A model generated the notes under the pieces. That model searched no databases, was not told the DNA's origin, and saw nothing but the letters and a program-made list of their open reading frames with translations. Shown piece after piece: positions 16,268 through 24,571 of a stretch of 64,000 nt of DNA. Location: the NCBI GenBank assembly GCA_027314515.1, contig DAHVAR010000092.1, positions 1 through 64,000 of the forward strand, read 5' to 3'. The stretch's first letter is position 1, and every line of letters starts with the position of its first letter. Made by a program: the position numbers and the translations under genes. This DNA comes from Actinomycetota bacterium. Lineage in GTDB: Bacteria > Actinomycetota > Actinomycetes > Streptosporangiales > Streptosporangiaceae.

Positions 16268-17995
16268 TTAGCGAGCGCGGGGCGAGGCGTCGAGCAGGCG
16301 CAGCTGGAGCATGGCAGCGAACCGCGAGTCTGCGTCGTCGAGGTCGAGCCCGCTCACCTCGGAGATACGACGGAGCCGGTAGCGGAAGGTGTTGGGGTGC
16401 ACGCGCACCGTTGCAGCCGCCGCGATCACGTCACCGAAGGCGTCGAGCCACGCTCGAAGTGTGGGAACGAGCACCCCTCCGTGCGCGGAGTCGTACTCGA
16501 GCAGCCGGGTTATCGGGCCAGCAGGCGGCGGGTCGGCCCCGATCAGGTCGCCGAGATCCAGCAGCAGGCAGTCCACGTGCACGTCGGCCGCACGCGCGAC
16601 GCGCTGCGAGCCGACCCGCGCGCGCAGCACCCGGAGCGCACGTTCGGCATCCGCCCGGGACCTGGCCAGTCCGGCGATGTCCTCGGCGACGCGACCGACC
16701 CCGATCAGCCCGGGGACCCGGCCGCCGGTGCGCTGCAGGAAGTCACGGGCAACGGCGGCGACTCGCTCGTCGCCGCTTCCGCGGCCCGGCGGCACCGGGA
16801 CGACGCCGTATGCCATCCCGCCGAGCAGCGCTACGGCCGTTCCTGAGTGCACCGCAGACAGGTGCAGGGCAAGCGCGTCGGCGGCTCGCTGCCGTTCCGC
16901 CTCTTGCCGGGCGAGCGACAGGGCGCCGCCGGGAGGTTCGTCCGGCAAGCCCATCGCGAGCACGACGACGGGCCGTCCTGCCAGGCCAAGCCGGGCTGCA
17001 GCGTCGGCCGCTCCCGGGCCCGCCTCCAGCACGGTAGCGACCAGGTCGGCGCGCAGCCGCCGTTCCACGTCGGCTCCTGCACGCAGCCGCAGCATGTGCA
17101 GCGCGACCAGCTTCGCGGAGTCGATCAGAGCCTGCTCCCTGACGGGGGCGAGGGGTGCCTTGGTCGCCACCCAGATCGAGCCGAGGATGTCGTCGCCGGC
17201 CCGCACGGCCACCGCAACCCGCGGCATCGACATCTGCGGCACCTCGGAGAACTTCGCATCGACGAAGACCGGGCGGCTCCCGCCGTAGAGCGCCCGGAAC
17301 ACGCCGTGCTCCTCAAGGACCCGGGTGTAACGGTCGGGGACCTGCCGTCCGAGGATCGTCTCGACCCTGGAGAGGTCAGCTTCGTCCTGCCTGCCGGAGA
17401 AGGCCAGCACCCGCGAGCTGCGGTCCTCGAAGGTCACCGGCGCGTCGAGCAGCGCCGCTACCGCGTTAGCCAGCGCGAAGAGGTCGCCGGCTGGCACTCC
17501 GCCGATGGTCTCGTGCGCGCCGGACTGCAGGTCGCCCTCGGCGAGCAGCGAACGGAGCAGGGCGGCGAGCTGATTCCAGGACGCGCCGCGGCTCAGAGCA
17601 CACAGGACGGTGCGAGTCCGTGCCACCGCGTCGCGTACGGCTTCGTCGACGAGTGCGGGAGCGCGGACCACCAGGCCTACGCCGCCGCGGGCGCCGATCG
17701 CGTCGATCAGCGCGGCTACCTGCTCGCTGCTGTGCACGCCGACGCCGAGCACCAGCGCATTTGGCGGCAGGGCGGGCTCGTCCAGCGGGTCGTAGATGAC
17801 CACGCCGCCGATCTCGACCGTCGGGTCTGGCTGCCCGGCGGCGATGTCCAGCAGGGTCGTACCCAGGTGGTCGAGGACGCGCCCGAAGCTTGCGGGCGAG
17901 CAGGTCATAGCGGTGGGCGGCAGGCTGTCCACGGCCGCCAGGCCAGGACTGCGCGGCCGGAGTGCGGATGAACCGGCTGGGACGACGGCGGTCAT
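16268..17995 (-). CDS. PucR-family transcriptional regulator (CdaR-like, C-terminal HTH)
   Basis: 575 residues. The order is an N-terminal PucR ligand-binding region (about 40-165, AGQPDPTVEIGGVVIYDP), a GAF-like middle (about 190-330), the GGDEF-like region of the family, and the C-terminal HTH_30: LEYDSAHGGVLVPTLRAWLD then VRVHPNTFRYRLRRISEV. The V-HPNT-RYR-RRI phrase is diagnostic. These regulators control purine, amino acid or polyamine catabolism in response to a bound metabolite. It follows the reverse-strand enolase gene by 153 bases, so it may sit at the end of that operon or be self-transcribed. ATG 17908 (residue 30) is an alternative start; neither has a clear ribosome-binding site. 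Confidence 0.9.
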   Translation of the reverse strand: MTAVVPAGSSALRPRSPGLAAVDSLPPTAMTCSPASFGRVLDHLGTTLLDIAAGQPDPTVEIGGVVIYDPLDEPALPPNALVLGVGVHSSEQVAALIDAIGARGGVGLVVRAPALVDEAVRDAVARTRTVLCALSRGASWNQLAALLRSLLAEGDLQSGAHETIGGVPAGDLFALANAVAALLDAPVTFEDRSSRVLAFSGRQDEADLSRVETILGRQVPDRYTRVLEEHGVFRALYGGSRPVFVDAKFSEVPQMSMPRVAVAVRAGDDILGSIWVATKAPLAPVREQALIDSAKLVALHMLRLRAGADVERRLRADLVATVLEAGPGAADAAARLGLAGRPVVVLAMGLPDEPPGGALSLARQEAERQRAADALALHLSAVHSGTAVALLGGMAYGVVPVPPGRGSGDERVAAVARDFLQRTGGRVPGLIGVGRVAEDIAGLARSRADAERALRVLRARVGSQRVARAADVHVDCLLLDLGDLIGADPPPAGPITRLLEYDSAHGGVLVPTLRAWLDAFGDVIAAAATVRVHPNTFRYRLRRISEVSGLDLDDADSRFAAMLQLRLLDASPRAR

Positions 17996-18148
17996 CGGAG
18001 CCGGTGGCCGCAGTCAGCGGTGCGGAGCACGTAGATCACCTTGGTGCCACCTCGGGAGATGATCGCCTCGACTGAGAGTTTCAGCGAGTATAGGTGGTTC
18101 GGCTAGCCCGTGCCGGGGTCTTCCGGCCGGTACGGAGGCCGCTGACCT

Positions 18149-19261
18149 TCACTTTAGGCTGATCCACTCGCTGTGGGTGGTGACGGAGTCAAGTGCCGCC
18201 TGGTCGGGCTCGACGCCGATTCCGGGCCCGGATGGCACGTCGAGGTGACCGTCCCGCAGCACGAACGGGGCGGTGATGTCCCGGTCGAAGTAGCGATCGG
18301 AGGCGCTCGTGTCGCCTGGAAGCGTGAATCCGGGCAGCGCGGCGAGCGCGACGTTGGCTGCCCGGCCGATGCCGGTTTCCAGCATCCCGCCGCACCAGAC
18401 GGGCACCCCGTGAGCGCTGCATACGTCGTGCACCCGCCGCGCCTCGAGGTAACCGCCCACCCGGCCCGGCTTGACATTGACGACACGGCACGCGCCGAGC
18501 GCGATCGCATCCGCCGCAGCCCGTGCTGAGGTGACCGACTCATCCAGGCAGACCGGGGTGCGGAGCAGCGCGGCCAGCGCCGCGTGGCCGCGCAGGTCGT
18601 CCTCGGGCAGCGGCTGCTCGATCAGCAGCAGGCCGAAGTCATCGAGCCGCGCCAGCTGCTGGGCGTCCGACAACGTGTAAGCGGTGTTGGCATCCACCTG
18701 CAGCAGCAGGTCGTCGCCAAACCGCTCGCGCACCGCGCGGACGGGCTGCAGGTCCCAGCCCGGCTTGATCTTCAGCTTGATCCGTACATAGCCGGCGTCG
18801 AGGTAACCCGCCACCGCGTCCAGCAGCTCGCCGATGCTGGCCATGATGCCGACCGACACGCCTGCCGCCACGCGGGTCCTGACGGCCCCCAGGTAGCTCG
18901 ACAGCGCCATGCCCGAGGCCCGCAGCTCCGCGTCAAGCACCGCCATCTCCACGGCCGCCTTGGCCATCGGGTGGCCCTTGATCTTGGCAAGCTGCTCGGC
19001 CACTGCAGGGCCGGTCAGCGCTGCCGCCGCAGGTACCAGCGCGGGGAGCAGGAACTCGCGGATGACCGCTGCTGCACCGTCGACCCACTCGGGGGAATAC
19101 AGCGGCGAGCCCATGGCCACGCACTCGCCCCAGCCTTCTGAGTCAGGGCCTGCCGCACGCAGCAGCAGCACGTCTCGTTCGGTCTGCGTGCCGAATGAGG
19201 TTTCGAAGGGGGCGACGAGTGGCATCCGCACGCGGCGCAGCTCAAAGCCGTTGACCTTCAT
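18149..19261 (-). CDS. menC: Enolase-superfamily N-acylamino-acid racemase / o-succinylbenzoate synthase
   Basis: 370 residues of the MenC/NSAR group. The capping-domain start RRVRMPLVAPFETSFGT is typical. Barrel residues are all present: the Lys-x-Lys pair Lys162/Lys164 (RIKLKIKPG), metal ligands Asp190 (QVDANTAY), Glu215 (IEQPLPEDD) and Asp240 (CLDESV), and the opposite Lys264 (VNVKPGRVGG). Two bases on opposite faces allow either OSB dehydration or 1,1-proton transfer on N-succinylamino acids. No other menaquinone gene is nearby, while a GNAT acyltransferase abuts it directly, as in the N-succinylamino-acid racemase operons described for Geobacillus. I therefore favour racemase; the gene symbol reflects family only. 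Confidence 0.88.
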   Translation of the reverse strand: MKVNGFELRRVRMPLVAPFETSFGTQTERDVLLLRAAGPDSEGWGECVAMGSPLYSPEWVDGAAAVIREFLLPALVPAAAALTGPAVAEQLAKIKGHPMAKAAVEMAVLDAELRASGMALSSYLGAVRTRVAAGVSVGIMASIGELLDAVAGYLDAGYVRIKLKIKPGWDLQPVRAVRERFGDDLLLQVDANTAYTLSDAQQLARLDDFGLLLIEQPLPEDDLRGHAALAALLRTPVCLDESVTSARAAADAIALGACRVVNVKPGRVGGYLEARRVHDVCSAHGVPVWCGGMLETGIGRAANVALAALPGFTLPGDTSASDRYFDRDITAPFVLRDGHLDVPSGPGIGVEPDQAALDSVTTHSEWISLK

Positions 19262-20215
19262 TTACTCAGCCTCCTGGCTACCGCCGTCCAGACGGTGGTA
19301 CTCGGTCCCGGGTTGCAGCAGGTAATAGCCGGGGCAGGCGAAGCCATCGACGCGATAACCGGCACGCATGGCGCCGCCCAGCGCGGCGCGGACCGCCTGC
19401 CGCCAGGCCAGTGCCAGCTGTGGATCCTCGCGCCGCATGAGCTCGATATCAGCGGGGACCGCGCAGGCCAGCGGCTCGTTTCCGGTTCGGATCGGGTCGA
19501 CGAGCTGCGGGGCTCCGCGTGCATCCCGGCTCAGCGCCAGGCGGCCGACTCCAGCCAGCCGGGCCAGGCCCACCTCGGCCAGGTCCGGGCTTGCATGCTT
19601 GTCATGGACCGCGAGCAGGGTGGACTCCGAGCTGAGGTCCCATTGCGCCAGCAGCCGGTCGCTACCCTGCCCGGCGTTAATGCCGTCGCTCATGTCCCCG
19701 TAGAAGTCGGCCAGATAGGCGACAGCCCGGGCGCCGAGCTTCGACAGGTTGAAATAGGCATTACGAGCCACCAGCGGGTCGAAAGTCCAGGTGACCTGGG
19801 TCATGCCGCGCGAGAGCGCCCATGCTCGCTGATGCAGCTTCAGTGCGAAGCCGACATGACGGCTGCGCGCGGCTTCAGCTACCCCCGCAATGTGCGAGTG
19901 CAGGTGAGCGGGTCCCAGCTCTGCGGTGTTCCCGGTGAGGAAGCCCGCCGCCGCGCCGAGCAGTTCGCCGTCGGCGTCGTAAGCCCCGGCGACGTAGCCA
20001 CCGATAAGCGCGAGGGTCCGGGTCACGTGCGCTGGCAGCGGCGACCTCACCGGATCGGCAGACCACACGCGTGCCAGCAGCTTCTCGGCCGCCTGATGCT
20101 CAGCGGCCCGCGTCATCTCCCTGACCTCGACGTCACTGGCGAGGGCGGCGGCTTCCGCGTCGGCCTGTGCCCGCCGGGCTGCGTCGCTGACGTCCGCCAG
20201 CGCGGTTGGCTCCAC
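19262..20215 (-). CDS. GNAT-fold N-acyltransferase (COG3375-like), racemase partner
   Basis: 317 residues. The N-terminal half carries the GNAT core: YVAGAYDADGELLGAAAGFL, then LGPAHLHSHIAGVAEAARSRHVGFALK, where the R-x-x-x-G-x-A turn contacts the CoA pyrophosphate, then MTQVTWTFDPLVARNAYFNLSKLGA. These blocks match the predicted acyltransferases found beside N-acylamino-acid racemases. In that characterised pathway the enzyme succinylates D-amino acids with succinyl-CoA. The stop is directly adjacent to the racemase start (19262/19261), implying translational coupling. It lies 103 bases after the aminotransferase. Cytoplasmic; specificity not deducible. Confidence 0.85.
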   Translation of the reverse strand: MEPTALADVSDAARRAQADAEAAALASDVEVREMTRAAEHQAAEKLLARVWSADPVRSPLPAHVTRTLALIGGYVAGAYDADGELLGAAAGFLTGNTAELGPAHLHSHIAGVAEAARSRHVGFALKLHQRAWALSRGMTQVTWTFDPLVARNAYFNLSKLGARAVAYLADFYGDMSDGINAGQGSDRLLAQWDLSSESTLLAVHDKHASPDLAEVGLARLAGVGRLALSRDARGAPQLVDPIRTGNEPLACAVPADIELMRREDPQLALAWRQAVRAALGGAMRAGYRVDGFACPGYYLLQPGTEYHRLDGGSQEAE

Positions 20216-20318
20216 GAGAACACAATCGAGGGCCGGCCTGAGCTAGCTCATCGTCGCCGGATTAGAAGTAGTGCCAGCTTGCTTGTACCGTCCGACAGCG
20301 CCCGCCCATACCGGGTCC

Positions 20319-21674
20319 TTATAGCCAGCCAGCCTTCCGCATCGTGACGACGGCCCGGCCGAGCGCCTCACACGTGGCGTCTACGTCGTCTTCGCTGTGT
20401 GCAGCGGACAGGAATCCCTGAGTACCCATCAGGTCGATGCCCTCGAGGATCATCGCCTTTTGCAGCACGGGGCCGACCGGGCCCCAGCCGGCGGCGAGTT
20501 GCCGGCCGTCGGCTCGCGCGGAGGAGTAGTCCTCGCGCACCAGGGGCGGCGCCTCGCCCGGGCACAACCTGACGATCGACGACCTGCCGTACGCGAACGC
20601 CTTCACGTCAAGGTCGCTGAAGAGCGTGTTGATGCTGCCGATAAGGCGCTGCGCGAGGGCGCGGGCGCGATCGCCAGCGCCAGTCTCGCGGACCAGCCGC
20701 AGAGCCGTCACGCCTGCTGCCGCGGTAACCGGCGCGGCATTCCAGGTTCCGGAGTGCGGGATCATGCGCGAGCGCTGCCAGCGCTGGTCCGCGCGCCACT
20801 CGAAGAGCTCCATGACCTTGCCTGCGCCCACAAGAGCCCCGCACGGCAGCCCGCCACCGATGATCTTGCCAAGCGCGGTCAGGTCTGGAATGACGCCGAA
20901 GAGCTCCTGAGCACCGCCGATTGCGTACCGGAACCCCGAGACCACCTCGTCGAAAATGAGCAGCACGCCGTGATGTGCGGTGAGCTCGCGGACGCCGCGC
21001 AGGAAGCCCGGGTCGATCGGGACGGTCTCGCTGTGCGGGCCTGTGGGTTCCATGATGACCGCGGCCACGTCGTCGCGGGTGCTCAGCGCACGCTCGGCTG
21101 CGGCCAGGTCGTTGACCGGCAGGAGCAGGAGCGTGTTGCCGACTGCATCAGGCACGCCCGGGGGACGCGTCGCGCCGTGCGGCGGGCCGCCGACCGCGGC
21201 GGCGTCGTGCCAGCCGTGCATCGACGACTCGAACTTGACCACGATCTCCTTCCCGGTGTAGGCGCGCGCGAGTCGCATCGCCATCTGGGTGGCCTCCCCG
21301 CCCGACGCGAAGAAGCGGACGAGCTCAGCCGATGGCACGCTCTGCTTGATGAGCGTGGCCCATTCGGTGGCCAGCTCAGTCTCGCCGCCAGCATGCGTGC
21401 CGCGCCCGGCCTGGTCAGCGATTGCCCGGGTGATTGCGGGGTGAGCGTGCCCGAGGAGCATCGCCCCGTGGCCCATCCAGTAGTCGATGTACTCGTGCCC
21501 GTCTGCGTCGCGCTTGCGCGCACCCCAGTTCTCCTGGATGAACAGCGGGAACGGCGCTAGCTGACGGGCCAGGTGGGAATAGCCGCCCGCGATGACCTTC
21601 CGCTGCCGCTCGAATGCCTCGTGTGACCGCGGGTTGGCGTCCCGGTACCGTTCGTCGATGGCGTCGGTCGTCAT
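20319..21674 (-). CDS. Class III PLP-dependent aminotransferase (glutamate-1-semialdehyde aminomutase-like)
   Basis: 451 residues. Fold type I, class III features are complete: FFASGGEATQMAMRLARAYTGK, the FDEVVSGFR box with Asp242 for the pyridine nitrogen, and Schiff-base Lys270 in LTALGKIIGGGLPCGAL. Similarity is highest to HemL-like enzymes, but the context has no tetrapyrrole gene, so a dedicated amino-acid aminotransferase or mutase is likelier than heme synthesis. The ATG overlaps the stop of the upstream dehydrogenase by four bases (ATGA, 21671-21674). It should act with that enzyme on an amino acid or oxo-acid released by the peptidases (inference). Confidence 0.88.
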   Translation of the reverse strand: MTTDAIDERYRDANPRSHEAFERQRKVIAGGYSHLARQLAPFPLFIQENWGARKRDADGHEYIDYWMGHGAMLLGHAHPAITRAIADQAGRGTHAGGETELATEWATLIKQSVPSAELVRFFASGGEATQMAMRLARAYTGKEIVVKFESSMHGWHDAAAVGGPPHGATRPPGVPDAVGNTLLLLPVNDLAAAERALSTRDDVAAVIMEPTGPHSETVPIDPGFLRGVRELTAHHGVLLIFDEVVSGFRYAIGGAQELFGVIPDLTALGKIIGGGLPCGALVGAGKVMELFEWRADQRWQRSRMIPHSGTWNAAPVTAAAGVTALRLVRETGAGDRARALAQRLIGSINTLFSDLDVKAFAYGRSSIVRLCPGEAPPLVREDYSSARADGRQLAAGWGPVGPVLQKAMILEGIDLMGTQGFLSAAHSEDDVDATCEALGRAVVTMRKAGWL

Positions 21675-22717
21675 CCGGTCGCCTCTGCAGCCAGGGGAAG
21701 GATGTCAGCCATGGTGAGCAGCCCGGGCCGGGCGGCTGCGACGACCGGCACCAGGTTGGCGATCACCGCGGCGGTCCCGATGTCGCCATTGATCCCGCCG
21801 GGAACGTGCTGGCGTATCGGCGGGTTGCCGTCGATCTCGATGTCGTCGCTGGCCGACGCTCCGGCGCTCATCTGCAGGTCGTAGCGCAGTACCTCGCGCC
21901 CGCCACTGAGCACGGTAGCACGCTGGTGCTGACCGATGACGTCGCCGGCTGGGATGATGCCCAGCCCGGTCTGCACCGGCGACTCTGCGATCACTGGCTC
22001 GATCTGCTCGGAGTAGTCATCAACCTGCCAGCCGAGGCGAGCCGCCACCAGCAGCGCCGATTGGCGCAGCCCCACGTGGCCGATGCGGCGGGCCTGCGCC
22101 CTTGCCCGGAACTCGGCTGACGTTAGTCCCACGCCGGCCTTCTGCTGAAGCGGCATCCGCCGGGCATTGGTGTCGACCACCCGGCGGACCTGCACCGCAC
22201 GCACAACCGTGCACGCGCCGCTCAGCACCAGAACCAGGGCGTCGAGCAGGAAGCCCGGGTTGATGCCAGCTCCGAGCAGCGTGCGTCCGTGCCGCCGGGC
22301 CAGTGCATTCAGTCGCTTGGCAATAGCCGGGTCGGCCGCCTGCGGGTAGACAAGCTCTTCGCAGGTCGACAGCACGTTCCAGCCGTTCTCGAGCAGCCCG
22401 GCTAGCTGTGGCTCTACTGCTGCCAGTTGCGAGCCGGTGGCGTGCACCGCCACGCCGTCTCTGAGCGATTGGCTCGCTTCACGGGCTATGATGGCCACCG
22501 GCGCCGGCCGGTCGAGCAGGTCTGAAAGATCTCCGCCGACCTTGGCCGGGTCGATGTCCACGGCACCGGTCACGCTCACCCCGGACCGCTCGCACAGCAC
22601 AGCTGCGATCGCCAGGCCGATCGGGCCGAGCCCGTAACACAGGACCGGGATGACCTCGCCTCGTCCGCCGGCCTCGGGCCCGGCCCCAGTCTCAATCGAG
22701 TCCTGTAGCGCGCTCAC
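21671..22717 (-). CDS. NAD(P)-dependent amine dehydrogenase, dihydrodipicolinate-reductase-like fold
   Basis: 348 residues. The N-terminal Rossmann motif VLCYGLGPIGLAIAAVL is followed by AVDIDPAKVGGDLSDLL. The middle has LENGWNVLSTCEELVYP and TLLGAGINPGFLLDALVL, and the C-terminal half ends ASDDIEIDGNPPIRQHVPGGINGD. These blocks match the family that includes 2,4-diaminopentanoate dehydrogenase of ornithine degradation, related to DapB. The true substrate here is not known; oxidative deamination of an amino acid derivative is plausible. It is the first gene of the reverse-strand set that runs dehydrogenase, aminotransferase, acyltransferase, racemase. Confidence 0.8.
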   Translation of the reverse strand: MSALQDSIETGAGPEAGGRGEVIPVLCYGLGPIGLAIAAVLCERSGVSVTGAVDIDPAKVGGDLSDLLDRPAPVAIIAREASQSLRDGVAVHATGSQLAAVEPQLAGLLENGWNVLSTCEELVYPQAADPAIAKRLNALARRHGRTLLGAGINPGFLLDALVLVLSGACTVVRAVQVRRVVDTNARRMPLQQKAGVGLTSAEFRARAQARRIGHVGLRQSALLVAARLGWQVDDYSEQIEPVIAESPVQTGLGIIPAGDVIGQHQRATVLSGGREVLRYDLQMSAGASASDDIEIDGNPPIRQHVPGGINGDIGTAAVIANLVPVVAAARPGLLTMADILPLAAEATG

Positions 22718-22867
22718 GTCACTTCCTCACCATTCAGGCTCTCGCCCACCTGACATCGGCATGCTGCTCGACTATCAGACCAGGTAAATGGTCGCCGCGC
22801 CTCGTCCCGATCAGCGAACCTGCGCTGACGGTTTCGTCATCCTGACCAACCAGCGCGCGATATTTAC

Positions 22868-23336
22868 ATGATTACCGGGCTGGCCAAGCGCCGGGCTGCG
22901 GTGTATACGAAGATCCACCATGCCGCAATCGATGGCGTGTCAGGCGCGGAACTGCTTACCGTGCTGCTCGACCTCAGTCCCGACGGCCGGGAGGCACCAG
23001 CGAGTGAGCCGTTCCGGCCCGCGGAGCCGCCGAGTCCGGCCATGAGAGCTCCCGCTGGCCGCGCTTGCCGCCGCCAGGCTGGCCTGGCGGCCCGTTCAGA
23101 CTGTGCGGATCACCAACGAGCTTGTCCGGGTAGTGCCGACGCTGGCGCCTGCCGGCAGCACCTTTGTCGGCGGGATGCTCGGGCTTGGCCGCGGCGACGG
23201 TGGCGTGATTCGCTCTGCGCCTGGCCGGGCGCCGGCAACGCCGGTCAACAAGGCGATCACCGCGCACCGCAGACCGGCGTTGCGCAGCGTCGACCTGTGC
23301 CGTCTACCCGGGTTCGCCCCCCTCAACGGGAGCTGA
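22868..23336 (+). pseudogene. Wax ester synthase/DGAT-type acyltransferase remnant
   Basis: The forward frame from 22868 reads AVYTKIHHAAIDGVSGAELL, which contains the HHxxxDG active-site motif of WS/DGAT acyltransferases (triacylglycerol and wax ester synthesis). Roughly 120 residues normally precede it and are missing. After about 23045 the match moves to another frame: GRGDGGVIRSAPGRAPATP then NKAITAHRRPA, resembling the conserved APATPFN-x-PITAHRR segment, and ends at a TGA near 23336. A truncated start plus a frameshift mark it as a dead fragment. It lies directly before the tRNA-His-associated island. Confidence 0.75.
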
Positions 23337-23437
23337 GTTTCAAGATCCGCTTCAAAATCGCTCCCGGAATGAGGGAGCGAGACCGGGAAGCTGCCCGCCG
23401 TGATCGGGAGGCAGGCCGCTGACCTGCGGTTTCATGA

Positions 23438-23481
23438 GGGTGAGCGATGGGATTCGAACCCACGACATCCAGGACCACAAC
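23438..23481 (-). repeat. Distal 44-bp attachment-site repeat (tRNA-His 3' end copy)
   Basis: These 44 bases are identical to 25571-25614, the 3' part of the intact tRNA-His gene from the anticodon loop to the discriminator end, in the same orientation. Beyond base 23481 the match breaks at once, so no complete tRNA is formed. A displaced tRNA 3' end facing an intact tRNA is the usual footprint of site-specific integration at a tRNA gene. Confidence 0.88.
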
Positions 23482-23505
23482 TGGGCAGGCCGACGCTGGA
23501 TCATG

Positions 23506-23551
23506 CAGTTCAACCGGGTTTCCGCAGCCAGTTCAACCGGGTTTCCGCAGC
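23506..23551. repeat. Two tandem 23-bp repeats at the island edge
   Basis: The 23-base unit beginning CAGTTCAACCGGG occurs twice head to tail (23506-23528 and 23529-23551) with no mismatch. It starts 24 bases inside the distal att repeat. Position and size would suit integrase arm or accessory sites of the lost element, or a replication slippage duplication. Confidence 0.7.
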
Positions 23552-23671
23552 TTAGGGGCGTCGCGATGAGTGCCTGCGGCAACTTCTGACCGCGTTTGAC
23601 GGCACCTGAAGGCGCATCGCCGCTCCCAATCTGCTCCCACGGCGGCCACCGGTCCCGAGCTGACCGGGTAG

Positions 23672-24571
23672 TCATTTCGGCTGCCACTGCCTCTCCGCAG
23701 CCTCCCATCTTCCCGATGCGCTGTGGTTGAGGAGCGGGTCCAGGCACGGACCTACGATCGCCAACGCCTCATCGAGGGTTGCCGCCACCGGAAGCGCTGT
23801 CCGCCTTGCTTCTGCCGAGTACCCCGGCGCCCAGATGCCTCGGTCCGGGACGTCGAACGCGGGTGGCAGCTGCACGCGGCGACGCTTTGCCTCGGAGGTA
23901 AGCGCCCGCATCGCTGCTTCGGCGTCGAGGCTCGCTCCTGCGACGATGCCGACCAGATCGACCAGGTCCTTGTACCGTGTCGATGGCAGCTGGTGCGGCC
24001 CGTACCGCTGGAACGTCGCGATCACCTTGTCAGCCAGGTGATCCGGCAGCGGGTAGGCCCGATAGCCGTGCTGCTGGATGTTCGGCATGACGATCCGCGC
24101 GAGCGGCGGCACTGGTTCCGGCTCGCCGGTCATGCGCAGGTCGGCGCCGACGAGGTCAACGTGGAACTGCGCCCAGGGCGTGGCGCCGACGTATGCGGCG
24201 ACCGGAAGACGAACTCCCGACTGACCTTCGCCCATCGCTCGCGTCAGCCGGATCTCGAACCGGAACCAGTCTCCAATGTCGCGGCCGGCCGCAGTTCGGA
24301 GGTCTGCCTCCGCGATTTCCGTCTCCTGCGCCCGGTACACGTCGATATCGATGGTCGCCCGCATGCCCAGATCACGCGCAAGCAGGGCCGTCGCACCTTT
24401 GACGATCCATCCGTCGTCGACCAGGTAGAGCCGCTCAAGCAGGCGGTCATAGGCCATTTGCCGTTGCAGTTGCGTCAGCGTCCACCTGCCCTTCTTTGCC
24501 AGCGCACTCAGCCGGTCGGTGAGGGCACGACGGAACGCCGCCGGGCTCGCGTAGCCGCGGTCGGCGGTCAT
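23672..24571 (-). CDS. abiEii: AbiEii-family nucleotidyltransferase toxin (type IV TA)
   Basis: 299 residues. The N-terminal third carries the nucleotidyltransferase signature of AbiEii/AbiGii toxins: WIVKGATALLARDLGMRAT followed by IDIDVYR, with catalytic-type acidic residues Asp75 and Asp77. The later RYKDLVDLVGIV corresponds to the family's conserved K-RD-xDL segment. Such toxins halt growth by nucleotide transfer, for some members onto tRNA ends, and can abort phage infection. The start overlaps the antitoxin stop by four bases (ATGA), the usual AbiE order with antitoxin first. Located inside the tRNA-His island. Confidence 0.88.
   Translation of the reverse strand: MTADRGYASPAAFRRALTDRLSALAKKGRWTLTQLQRQMAYDRLLERLYLVDDGWIVKGATALLARDLGMRATIDIDVYRAQETEIAEADLRTAAGRDIGDWFRFEIRLTRAMGEGQSGVRLPVAAYVGATPWAQFHVDLVGADLRMTGEPEPVPPLARIVMPNIQQHGYRAYPLPDHLADKVIATFQRYGPHQLPSTRYKDLVDLVGIVAGASLDAEAAMRALTSEAKRRRVQLPPAFDVPDRGIWAPGYSAEARRTALPVAATLDEALAIVGPCLDPLLNHSASGRWEAAERQWQPK

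Noticed and set aside
16247-17037. Extension of the beta-lactamase-like frame into the PucR gene
   Set aside because: After the frameshift the reading is antisense to a well-supported regulator and has no similarity.
23438-23481. Second tRNA-His gene
   Set aside because: Only the 3' 44 bases are present; D arm and acceptor 5' strand are missing.
23352-23747. Reverse frame over the distal att repeat
   Set aside because: It translates the tRNA-derived repeat and the 23-bp repeats; no coding character.
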